From Uranotaenia lowii (lineage: Eukaryota > Arthropoda > Insecta > Diptera > Culicidae): a DNA stretch of 64,000 nt. How positions within the stretch are numbered: position 1 is the first letter of the stretch; every line of letters starts with the position of its first letter. The DNA is taken from positions 425,921,324 to 425,985,323 of the forward strand of contig NC_073692.1 of assembly GCF_029784155.1 (NCBI RefSeq), given 5' to 3'. The position numbers were made by a program, and so were the translations under genes. The notes beneath the pieces were generated by a model. That model saw only the letters and a program-made list of their open reading frames with translations. It was not told the DNA's origin and made no database searches. This document shows, one piece after another, positions 1 to 11,000 of the stretch.

Positions 1-210
1 CAGTGGGTATGGTTGTCACAAGTACAGACTTGACTAAAAAAGTACAGATATTTGCTTTATTTTTTATGCAGATTCTGTCCGCACAAACTTCAGATTTTTA
101 GATTTTATTCAAATAAGTTCTGATTTCATCATTTGCCAAAATAGACCACAAAAAACGTTTTGAAATAATAAATGAAAGCTAAATCGATTGAAAATATTAG
201 ATAGAATTCA
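1..210. other. AT-rich DNA, nothing recognised
   Basis: Short AT-rich stretch with no coherent reading frame. It precedes the left copy of a 25-bp direct repeat. I see no gene, RNA or repeat that I can name. Confidence 0.6.
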
Positions 211-1554
211 GATTTATGCGAAAGTGGTCTATCGTATGTATGTATGTATGTAGGAAATCCACCATGGGTGCACGGATTCACCGCAGTTTCGCCAACGCAT
301 GCGCTAACTTGCATCCTTTAGATTACAACTTCGGCAAATCTTCAATGCAAATCACCGCATACCCGACACCATGGCTTCGTATGAACTGTTATGGTATGAA
401 TGTAGAATGTGTGAATGTATGTGTAATATGGATGAACAAGTCAAACACTTACGCAACTGTTTTTAAATAAATAACATGTTTAGTGTTATTGATCTACGAC
501 AGGTATTACGCATACGTTTAGATACCTGCCCAGTTGGCAAGTGATTGGTTGTTCTTATATTATCATATAATGAAATAGACGAAAGTTCAAATATGCAATC
601 TTACCTTTTTATGAAACACAAATCTTACCTTAAACCTTACCTTACCTATATACAGCATACATCTTACCGCATATTTAACCTCAAATTTCAATTCAAAGTA
701 CTAATTGAGTATCAGTTTTCATATACCACTCCGTTTATATACAATTACATTCCCGTTCTTATTCTATGCAAACTAAATATTTCATAAAAGTTATTGAAAA
801 AACCTTTATTCACTTTTAAATTCACAAAAGTTTTTGAATTCAAATACATATTACGGATTCCAATCGATCGAAGTCCAATATTTAATGTTTAAGTTCAGTC
901 TAATTCTAATTTTGCTTTCAAGTGAAAAATCTTCGAATATATATAATTTTAACTATGTTTATCAAAATTCAAAGCTTCATTTTTTTAAAATTTTCAAAAA
1001 AATTCATATCACCCCTTTTTTTTATTAATTTTCAAAACTCATGTCCATTTTCGAAAGGCTTCATTTTCTGATAGGCAAACTTCTTCACCAGAGCAATAAA
1101 TCACAGAAACACATATTTCCTCACAGCGCATTCAGCTCTTCTCTTCCTGTATTATTTGCCTTCTTTGTTTTCTTTCAACTAGTTGAGATTCATCACCATC
1201 TTCAGTTAATATCACCACATCGAATCAATCGAAGCAAGCGCTGATTAATTTTTGAAACGCGACGCGAAAATCCACCCCACGCTAGCTGTTACTATGGCAA
1301 CCTGATCACCCACGCCAATAAAATGTGTCGGCCTAATGAAATTCGATTATGCTCCATTTTGTTTATAGTTTAATAAGCTAGTTCACTTGCTAATCATGGA
1401 TTCATCATTGAAAAATCCAAATAACCTCTCACGGGAGCATCCCGAAGCAAACGGGAAAAAATGCTTCCTTACAACATATTGCAACATGTATACTGACGAC
1501 AGCACTTCGGTCTTCAAAATGATCTGACCGATTTATGCGAAAGTGGTCTATCGT
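211..1554 (-). mobile_element. Retroposon-like insertion flanked by 25-bp direct repeats
   Basis: Positions 211-235 and 1530-1554 are identical over 25 bases, which looks like a target-site duplication around a 1.29-kb insertion. On the minus strand the insertion ends next to the left duplication in a short TACA/CATA-type tail (about 236-253), as expected for the 3' end of a LINE or SINE. The tail-proximal part (about 236-548) is a diverged, opposite-orientation relative of 20350-20650. I see no RT or endonuclease reading frame inside and no tRNA-like head. It may be a 5'-truncated LINE, or a composite. The repeat and tail are seen directly; the mechanism is inferred. Confidence 0.55.
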
Positions 1555-3334
1555 GAGTAAAAAATATCACAGTGTAAAGTAGCTTCCAAATTTTAAAGCA
1601 CCTTTTAGACAAATAATTAATTTTGATTTGAAATATGCCATTTGAAATTTTGAAAGCACAGAAATGGCCAGTTTTTTTTTTAATATTTTCTACTAATGAC
1701 TTTTATGGTTGTTGGTGCACATTTTGGTGCATACTTTTGACTATTTTTTTTCCAATGAGAGCATAGATTTGAATGTGACAACGTTGACAGCGAGGAGGAA
1801 ATCTTAGTTTTTTTACTACTTGGATGAATAATTCTACTGAATCAAAGCAATCGAAAGATTCCCTTTAATTCGCTTTTTAAAATAAGAATTAAAGAGAAAC
1901 TTTCGATAGCTTTGATTCAGCCACATTTTCACTTTTCAACTTCAGCAATGGTACCTAATCCAGTTCCGTACTATCCATTTTTTATCACATTCGCCAAAAT
2001 CAGGCAAAATCAGGTAAATTCAATGGCTTATCAGGTTGTCAAGCTGAGCCTCGAAAAATCAGACAAATTCTTAAAAATCAGGCACTCTGCTGTAGTGTAT
2101 GACTGAAACACTCGGGCGCTCTTGGCTAGAATTCTATTTTTCACACTCAGATGCGAGAGCTCTCACACTTGCTGTTCGAGTTACTTACAACTAGTGATGC
2201 CACATTAAATAGGTATTTTCAAGCCCAAAAAAAAAATCGGTATTCGGTATGAAAATTCCAAAAATCAATATAAATTCCACTTTTTTCTTCGAAGCTTTTA
2301 AAACCAAGTCTTTTGAAAGAATATTAAATTTAAAATTTATTTTATTTTTACCGACAAAAAACTTTTGTCCGGTAATCTGATTGGTGACTACTTTAACCTT
2401 GTTTGTTTCGTCGTTAATTACGAAGCATTTTCAGATTTGAAACAACTTATCTCGTAGATATAAAATCCAACCTGTTTCTTTTTCTGCTGGATGCTGGATG
2501 AACCAGAAACTAATATCTGCTTGGCCTTTTCGTGAGTCGAAAGGTTTTGATTGGGTTTGAATTAACCCGCCTTCCTTGTTTCAAAGAAGCTATGAACTAC
2601 ACTTTTATTCTATTTCCGGTTCTGTACTGGGTTCTCTAGATCTCTTTTAATGATTTTACTACATCAATAGATAATGGTGAAGTAGTTGTTTACAATTTTT
2701 TTTCAGGATCTACCTGTGGAACTTTTCAAGATTATTCACAACCTTTGCAAAATTTGTATTTTATGTTCTTCATAAAATAACTAACCGCCAAATTTTACAA
2801 GAATCCAAACATGCAGTTCAGGCCTTACTGATGTTTTGAAGTTGGCAAGAGAAAGTTTGGCTTTCAAAATAGGGTCCTCAAAAAAAAAGTGATACCTATT
2901 ACACTACCTAATGGGTATAGAGCGGAAAAGGTGTTGTTTGGTTGGTTTCAGAGTGTCCTTCTTCCTGCCACCCTAAAACAAAGTACTTCAACTGACAAAC
3001 TTGACTGATACTTGCAGCAAAAATTTGGAATAATTGTTAGGATTTTTCACTATCGAGTCGGTTCGCTAGACTTCAGGATATTCATCAAGTTTCGTAAATT
3101 TTAAGATAATTATCCTTTTGTTTCAAAATATGTCATTTTTGCCGATGTTTTTACTTCTGTCAACAGTTTACGAAACGGAAGTTTTAAATGATAAGTGTTG
3201 TAAAATAGAACATAAAGAATCTTTTCGTAGGGTTTTTTGATGGGAATTGATTGGTTTCATAAATTCTTTGTTGTTTATCATTTGTACACTTAGTTGTCGA
3301 ACAAAGAAACATTTTCCATTTTCAATCAAACTCA
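1555..3334. other. Non-coding AT-rich DNA
   Basis: No credible gene. It holds the hairpin described separately at 1837-1920 and a short stretch (about 1960-2105) with repeated 'AAATCAGGCA'-like words, probably the remains of a small dispersed element. The rest is featureless to the eye. Confidence 0.5.
1837..1920. repeat. Hairpin with 35-bp arms (foldback or miRNA-like)
   Basis: Arms 1837-1871 and 1886-1920 are inverted copies with three mismatches over 35 positions, separated by a 14-base loop (1872-1885). Arm length, loop size and isolated mismatches fit an animal pre-miRNA-like stem, but also a tiny foldback element. I do not recognise a known miRNA in either arm. No target duplication is evident outside the arms. 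Confidence 0.6.
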
Positions 3335-3486
<152 letters not shown>

Positions 3487-3642
3487 ATTTTTAGAATAAA
3501 AATTGTTTAAATTTACACAAAGGGTGATACGGTCAAAAATTGGTCAATATCAACTTGACGTATTTCTTTCAATTTTGCATTTAAAAAACCTGAACACCCC
3601 TCATTTTGAAGGTGTGTGTGTGTGTAGAATGTTGCTTCTATT

Positions 3643-4581
3643 TTGAAATCGCTAAAAGTCGCCAAATCAACCGTTACAAATGTAATTAAAGTGTTTGGCG
3701 AACGTTTGTCGACAGCCAGGAAGTCTGGATCGGGGGGAAATCGAAAACCGGAATCCGCTGGGACGACAAAGAGAGTTGCTGGTAGTTTCAAGCGAAACCC
3801 TAACCTCTCTCTCCGAGATGCCGCAAATAAGCTGGGTGTATCGTCTACAATCGTGCATCGAGCCAAAAAACGAGCCGGACTATCGACTTACAAGAAGGTA
3901 TTGACTCCAAATCGCGATGATAAACAAAATACGACGGCCAAAGCGCGATCACGGAGGCTGTACACGACGATGCTGACGAAGTTTGACTGCGTGGAAATGG
4001 ACGACGAAACCTACGTCAAAGCCGACTACAAGCAGCTTCCGGGACAGGAGTTTTATACGGCAAAAGGAAGGGGAAAGGTAGCAGATATTTCAAGCACATG
4101 AAACTGTCAAAGTTCGCGAAGAAATGTCTGGTTTGGCAAGCCATTTTTACCTGTGGCTTGAAAAGCAGCATTTTCATAGCTTCCGGGACTGTCAACCAAG
4201 AAATTTACGTGAAAGAGTGTTTGAATAAATTTCTGCTGCCTTTCCTGAAAAAACACGGTTGTTCCGTACTGTTTTGGCTGGATTTGGCATCTTGCCATTA
4301 CGGTAAAAAGCCCATGGAGTGATACGCCGCCAACAACGTGCAGGTAGTTCCCAAGTTCAAGAACCCTCCCAATACGCCAGAGCTCCGCCCAATTGAGAAA
4401 TACTGGGCTGTTGTCAAGCGGAACCTTAAGAAGACAAACAAAAACTGCTAAGGACGAGCAGCAGTTCAAGGCAAACTGGCTTTCTGCGGCGAAGAAGGTG
4501 GACAAGTTGGCTGTACAAAATCTGATGGCAGGGGTTAAGCGTAAGGCCCGGCAATTCGGATTTGGAAAAGCGGAAGCCTAA
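3643..4581 (+). pseudogene. ITmD37E mariner transposase, degraded
   Basis: Transposases of this family cut and paste DNA between terminal inverted repeats in the nucleus. Three frames must be followed: 3643 to about 4090 (helix-turn-helix remnant KSLKVAKSTVTNVIKVFGER, then DNA-binding and the first catalytic Asp in EMDDETYVKAD near 4000), about 4090-4430 (second Asp in FWLDLASCHYGK at 4281-4283; Glu in PIEKYWAVVK at 4395-4397), and about 4425-4581 (C-terminus FGFGKAEA). Exactly 37 residues separate the second Asp from the Glu, which is the D37E signature. An in-frame TGA lies at 4320-4322, and frameshifts lie near 4088 and 4430. The usual N-terminus before the first helix-turn-helix is missing, so no functional start exists. 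Confidence 0.88.
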
Positions 4582-4639
4582 CTGAATATTTTTCCTGAAT
4601 TTTATACTTTTATTTTATTTTATGCTATTTTTTTTTTAT

Positions 4640-5752
4640 TTACATAGTATACCGTCTCACGACATAACTTGACGAACATAATTCCTATAATTCACTCGGT
4701 CCAAGGCAACCGTTCTCCAATTTCTCGGGCAACCCACGTTCGCCAGATCACGCTCCACTTGGTCTAACCACCTCGCTCGTTGCGCCCCCGCTCGTCATGT
4801 TCCTACCGGATTCGTAGCGAACACCTTTTTTGCAGGACAGTCGTCCGGCATTCGCGCAACATGTCCCGCACAGCGTATCCGACCAGCTTTCACCACCTTC
4901 TGGATACTGGGTTCGTCGTAGAGTCGCGCGAGCTCGTGGTTCATCCTTCGCCTCCACACTCCGTTCTCCTGTACGCCGCCAAAGATGGTTCTTAACACTC
5001 GTCGCTCGAATACCCCGAGTGTACGCAGGTCCTCCTCGAGTAATATCCATGTCTCGTGCCCGTAGAGAACAACCGGTCTAATGAGCGTCATATACAGGTT
5101 ACACTTCGTGAAAGGGCTAAGTCTTCTCGACCGCAGTTGCTTGTGGAGTCCATAGTAGGCACGACTTCCGCTGATAATTCGCCTCCGGATCTCACGGCTG
5201 GTGTCATTGTCTGCGGTCACCAGGGAGCCGAGATAGACAAAGTCTTCGACTATCTCCAGCTCGTCGCCGTCGATCGTGACCTTGTTATTACTGGACAAGC
5301 GGGTTCGGTCGGTCTCGGATCCGCAGGCCAGCATGTACTTCGTCTTGGACGTATTAATCATCAACCCAATCCTTCCTGCTTCGCGTTTCAGTTTGCGGTA
5401 GATGTCTTCCACCGCCGCAGATGATCTGCCGACTATATCAATGTCATCGGCAAAGCAGATAAGTTGACTGGATCTGTTGAAAATCGTGCCCCGCATTTCG
5501 CCCACCGCTCGTCGAATAACACCTTCTAGCGCCACGTTGAACATCATGCAGGATAGACCATCACCTTGTCGAAGCCCCCTGCGCGATTCGAATGAACTCG
5601 ACAATTCACCCGAAATCCGCACACAGCACTGCGTTCCATCCATCGTCGCCTTGATCAGTCTGATCAGCTTCCCGGAAAAGCCGTTCTCGTCCATGATTTT
5701 CCATAGCTCGTTACGGTCGATCGTGTCGTATGCGGCTTTGAAGTCAATGAAT
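4640..5752 (-). mobile_element. RTE-like LINE, 5'-truncated, antisense in mariner
   Basis: This minus-strand LINE fragment lacks the endonuclease and starts inside the RT just before FIDFKAAYDTIDR (near 5745). Its 3' end, reading GTAAATAAA followed by an A-rich tail, is at about 4620-4645. The same 3' end occurs in the longer copy at 46790-50790 (about 50755-50785), so both belong to one family. The 5' truncation point joins directly to the mariner right terminus. Orientation and truncation fit target-primed reverse transcription. Confidence 0.85.
4657..5752 (-). pseudogene. RTE-like reverse transcriptase, C-terminal part
   Basis: Palm and thumb of a non-LTR retrotransposon reverse transcriptase. 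In order on the minus strand: motif A FIDFKAAYDTIDR, motif B RRGLRQGDGLSCMMF, motif C FADD at 5443-5454, then YLGSLVTADN, VVLYGHETW and GRIRCAGHVARMPDDC. The frame is open from the truncation to a TGA at 4795-4797, where the sister copy reads Arg (AGA), so this stop is probably a decay mutation. The frame then continues to the natural-looking stop at 4657-4659. Endonuclease and RT N-terminus are absent, so it cannot act alone. Assignment to the RTE clade rests on my recognition of the motifs and the endonuclease-plus-RT layout of the longer copy. Confidence 0.85.
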
Positions 5753-5771
5753 AGACCGTATCACCCTTTAT

Positions 5772-8020
5772 ATCAATGCACAACTACTATTTTCCTTGCT
5801 CAATATGATCAATTTCTTCAATTTTGATCGTGTAAAAATTTAATAAGTTAGCACTTTATATTAGCTTTGGGAATTCCCGGGATTTATAAGCGTTTCCCAG
5901 GATTTGAGAATTCCCGATTTTTTTTTAAATTCCGGGCAATCCCGGGTAGTACTCTAGTCGGTGTTAAGTTTGAGAATATGGTGGATGTTAAAAAATTCCC
6001 ATTGGAGCTACCAGATTGCAGCCTTTTAAGAAACTGCAATCCAGGAGCTCGAATGGGGAGGTTTTAGGCATCCACAGTATTCAGAGACATAACACCGACC
6101 AAACAACAGCTTTCCGTTTTATAATCGCCGCAAAAAAAAATTTGAGCTGCTTCTACATAATACAAATCAATCGGTGTAACAGCTTTTTTTAAATTTTTGA
6201 CAAACGTTCGAGAAAGAAGAATAAATTAACTACCACTCTTAACCCTGTTGGAAGCAATCTAACTGACATCAACTCTAGGCGTCCAGATCGTTCACTGTGA
6301 ACTTTTTGTTAACTTTCAATCAAAGCTGAGGTTCATGAGCCAAAGAAAGAGAAATAGTAAGATACCAGCCGCAATTGGAAGGCGGCTGCATTACTTTGCT
6401 CACCAAGAGTTTACCGATACCTACATATTGTAGTAGGTAGGTACGTAGCTGGCCCAAATAAGGGTAAACCTCTGTGTGGAAATATGATCAGATAGTTGCA
6501 TCTCGTTAGTTTGCCGGCTTATGTCGTGGTCTTCACTTTCGATTGCGCCATCCTACTGAATATTACAGCTTCTGGGGGCCTCGATCATCAACATTGTTCC
6601 CATACTTTTCGAAAAGTGACCAAAATAGTTCAACTTTTGTGGGGGTACCAGTCTAGTTTATCCATATCTACGTTTCAGTTCTCGTCGTCGTCTTTGGTTT
6701 GGTGGCGCCTAACAGCATTGGCGACGACGACGACGACGGCCACTCGTATGGAAATGGCTCTCTGATCTCCTTTTGGAGATTACAAAAGTTTTACTGCTTG
6801 GCTACCGCAGTTGTTAAATTTATCATAAACAAGTTGCTGACCTAAGACATTGGCAGCGAAGTGGAGCTTATTTTTGGAGTACCTGATTGGTGGTTCTCAA
6901 GCATTTTAGGACTTAATTTTTCAAACTTTTTTTCAAGGTATACATACAACACACATATTGTTTCAGACATCTCTTCATAGATAACCAATGTTAAAAATCG
7001 ACATTTTCTCCATATGGTTTCTGAAATCTTCTATTGATTATATTTTTTTTTTCTTGATTGCTACCGCTTAAAGTCGTTTACTTATACTGAAAACCACTGA
7101 CAAGAGCTGAGTCATACCATCAGAATGGGGGTAGGGGGTAGTCATACCATATTGCCGAGTAAAGTTCAAATGTTGTTGATGTTGAGTTTGCTACCGTGCT
7201 TGTTTTTAACTGTCGAAGATTTTCTCTCATGCAGGTTAAATTTTGTTTATATTTCTCACCAAACATCTCTCCCATAAACAGCCCATTGCCTGCCAATTGC
7301 CAGCAAAGGCAGAACTGGCTTACGATTGGTCGAAGGTATGAATTGTTGGCATCTTTAATGGTTGGCGCGGTGCCAGAAAGATGCCGCCGCATGGCTAAGA
7401 TCTCGCTGATGGCTTCACTCATCACCTTTGGGTGCTCCTCGAGGTGCTGGCGTCTGTTTTGCCATATTTGTAGTTGACGGTAGAAGATAGAAGAAAAAAG
7501 ATACCCAGCCAACCACTTCAACCGTCCAAGTGCGGGGGTGCAAGGAGCAAATCTCACCCACTGCCGACTTCCATAAAAAGTAAAACCGAAGAAAAATTCA
7601 CCCCGAGATGCCGCGCCATGCGTATTGTGTAATGTTGTGCTGGTCTGATCGTTGTTTTTGTCCGTTGATATGAATAAAATGTAAATTTCGTAATTACTAT
7701 AATAAGAAAATGAATGGCTGGAATGTTGAGGTAATTTTTCCGATGGCCTATCGATGCCGTCATACGTACGTGGTTTGAATGCTAGAAATAAATGGCGACA
7801 AAAAGTGGAGCAGGGCACACTTCCTAACGATTTAGTTTTCTTTCTATTAGAGCCAAGCGGACAGTTAAAATTTAACTAAGCAAAATGATCAAAAATTTTC
7901 CGCTTTATATTTTTGGAGCAACGGTAGCCTCAAATTAAAATCAAAGATAAACTATCTCATTTGTTATCAAAACAGTTTCATTCGAAAAACATCAAAAAAT
8001 AATAATAATTTTTATTTAAT
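5772..8020. other. Non-coding region between mariner and satellite A
   Basis: AT-rich with slightly more complex sequence at about 6250-7850. A small patch at 5866-5950 has recurring AATTCCCGGG-like words, a type of degenerate dispersed repeat I associate with mosquito genomes. A short CGA run sits near 6716-6736. One unrecognised 232-codon frame is listed separately (7120-7818). I see no splice-linked exons or RNA gene. Confidence 0.45.
7120..7818 (-). CDS. Unrecognised 232-residue open frame
   Basis: I do not recognise this protein. It is open for 232 codons from an ATG at 7818 to a stop at 7120, long for the AT-rich surroundings and in a patch of more balanced base composition. It contains aromatic and basic stretches (for example WQNRRQHLEEHPKVMSEAI) but no motif, signal peptide or membrane segment that I can name. 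No promoter or polyadenylation signal stands out. It could be a chance frame in conserved non-coding DNA, an old transposon remnant, or a lineage-specific gene. Chance is the default. Confidence 0.15.
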   Translation of the reverse strand: MPCSTFCRHLFLAFKPRTYDGIDRPSEKLPQHSSHSFSYYSNYEIYILFISTDKNNDQTSTTLHNTHGAASRGEFFFGFTFYGSRQWVRFAPCTPALGRLKWLAGYLFSSIFYRQLQIWQNRRQHLEEHPKVMSEAISEILAMRRHLSGTAPTIKDANNSYLRPIVSQFCLCWQLAGNGLFMGEMFGEKYKQNLTCMRENLRQLKTSTVANSTSTTFELYSAIWYDYPLPPF

Positions 8021-11000
8021 TGACAAGTTTTGTCCATTTTGACAATTTTGCCAACTTTGACAATTTTGATAATTTTGACAATTTTGACAATTTTGACAAT
8101 TTTGACAATTTTGACAATTTTGACAATTTTGACAATTTTGACAATTTTGACAATTTGACAATTTTGACAATTTTGACAATTTTGACAATTTTGACAATTT
8201 TGACAATTTGACAATTTTGACAATTTTGACAATTTTGACAATTTTGACAATTTTGACAATTTTGACAATTTTGACAATTTTGACAATTTTGACAATTTTG
8301 ACAATTTTGACAATTTTGACAATTTTGACAATTTTGACAATTTTGACAATTTTGACAATTTTGACAATTTTGACAATTTTGACAATTTTGACAATTTTGA
8401 CAATTTTGACAATTTTGACAATTTTGACAATTTTGACAATTTTGACAATTTTGACAATTTTGACAATTTTGACAATTTTGACAATTTTGACAATTTTGAC
8501 AATTTTGACAATTTTGACAATTTTGACAATTTTGACAATTTTGACAATTTTGACAATTTTGACAATTTTGACAATTTTGACAATTTTGACAATTTTGACA
8601 ATTTTGACAATTTTGACAATTTTGACAATTTGGACAATTTTGACAATTTTGACAATTTTGACAATTTTGACAATTTTGACAATTTTGACAATTTTGACAA
8701 TTTTGACAATTTTGACAATTTTGACAATTTTGACAATTTTGACAATTTTGACAATTTTGACAATTTTTGACAATTTTGACAATTTTGACAATTTTGACAA
8801 TTTTGACAATTTTGACAATTTTGACAATTTTGACAATTTTGACAATTTTGACAATTTTGACAATTTTGACAATTTTGACAATTTTGACAATTTTGACAAT
8901 TTTGACAATTTTGACAATTTTGACAATTTTGACAATTTTGACAATTTTGACAATTTTGACAATTTTGACAATTTTGACAATTTTGACAATTTTGACAATT
9001 TTGACAATTTTGACAATTTTGACAATTTTGACAATTTTGACAATTTTGACAATTTTGACAATTTTGACAATTTTGACAATTTTGACAATTTTGACAATTT
9101 TGACAATTTGACAATTTTGACAATTTTGACAATTTTGACAATTTTGACAATTTTGACAATTTTGACAATTTTGACAATTTTGACAATTTTGACAATTTTG
9201 ACAATTTGACAATTTTGACAATTTTGACAATTTTGACAATTTTGACAATTTTGACAATTTTGACAATTTTGACAATTTGACAATTTTGACAATTTTGACA
9301 ATTTTGACAATTTTGACAATTTTGACAATTTTGACAATTTTGACAATTTTGACAATTTTGACAATTTTGACAATTTGACAATTTTGACAATTTTGACAAT
9401 TTTGACAATTTTGACAATTTTGACAATTTTGACAATTTTGACAATTTTGACAATTTTGACAATTTTGACAATTTTGACAATTTTGACAATTTTGACAATT
9501 TTGACAATTTTGACAATTTTGACAATTTTGACAATTTTGACAATTTTGACAATTTTGACAATTTTGACAATTTTGACAATTTTGACAATTTTGACAATTT
9601 TGACAATTTTGACAATTTTGACAATTTTGACAATTTTGACAATTTTGACAATTTTGACAATTTGACAATTTTGACAATTTTGACAATTTTGACAATTTTG
9701 ACAATTTTGACAATTTTGACAATTTTGACAATTTTGACAATTTTGACAATTTTGACAATTTTGACAATTTTGACAATTTTGACAATTTTGACAATTTTAG
9801 ACAATTTTGACAATTTTGACAATTTTGACAATTTTGACAATTTTGACAATTTTGACAATTTTGACAATTTTGACAATTTTGACAATTTTGACAATTTTGA
9901 CAATTTTGACAATTTTGACAATTTTGACAATTTTGACAATTTTGACAATTTTGACAATTTTGACAATTTTGACAATTTTGACAATTTTGACAATTTTGAC
10001 AATTTTGACAATTTTGACAATTTTGACAATTTTGACAATTTTGACAATTTTGACAATTTTGACAATTTTGACAATTTTGACAATTTTGACAATTTTGACA
10101 ATTTTGACAATTTTGACAATTTTGACAATTTTGACAATTTTGACAATTTTGACAATTTTGACAATTTTGACAATTTTGACAATTTTGACAATTTTGACAA
10201 TTTTGACAATTTTGAAAATTTTGACAATTTTGACAATTTTGACAATTTTGACAATTTTGACAATTTTGACAATTTTGACAATTTTGACAATTTTGACAAT
10301 TTTGACAATTTTGACAATTTTGACAATTTTGACAATTTTGACAATTTTGACAATTTTGACAATTTTGACAATTTTGACAATTTTGACAATTTTGACAATT
10401 TTGACAATTTTGACAATTTTGACAATTTTGACAATTTTGACAATTTTGACAATTTTGACAATTTTGACAATTTTTGACAATTTTGACAATTTTGACAATT
10501 TTGACAATTTTGACAATTTTGACAATTTTGACAATTTTGACAATTTTGACAATTTTGACAATTTTGACAATTTTGACAATTTTGACAATTTTGACAATTT
10601 TTGACAATTTTGACAATTTTGACAATTTTGACAATTTTGACAATTTTGACAATTTTGACAATTTTGACAATTTTGACAATTTTGACAATTTTGACAATTT
10701 TGACAATTTTGACAATTTTGACAATTTTGACAATTTTGACAATTTTGACAATTTTGACAATTTTGACAATTTTGACAATTTTGACAATTTTGACAATTTT
10801 GACAATTTTGACAATTTTGACAATTTTGACAATTTTGACAATTTTTGACAATTTGACAATTTTGACAATTTTGACAATTTTGACAATTTTGACAATTTTG
10901 ACAATTTTGACAATTTTGACAATTTTGACAATTTTGACAATTTTGACAATTTTGACAATTTTGACAATTTTGACAATTTTGACAATTTTGACAATTTTGA

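Larger units (their letters stand above)
3514..5771 (+). mobile_element. Tc1/mariner element, ITmD37E type, with nested LINE
   Basis: The left terminus starts at a TA (3514-3515) followed by CACAAAGGGTGATACGGTC. The matching right terminus, GACCGTATCACCCTTT, is at 5754-5769 and is followed by TA-rich sequence. Between them lie a broken transposase (3643-4581) and an antisense, 5'-truncated RTE-like LINE (about 4640-5752) that abuts the right terminus. The region from 3612 is a short TG run typical of the untranslated leader. The element is dead: its N-terminal coding region is missing and frameshifts and stops are present. The LINE evidently landed in the 3' untranslated part and may have removed some of it. 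Confidence 0.85.

Noticed and set aside
211..1554. LTR retrotransposon with 25-base terminal repeats
   Set aside because: 25 bases is far too short for LTRs, and there is no primer-binding site or gag/pol; a target-site duplication fits better.
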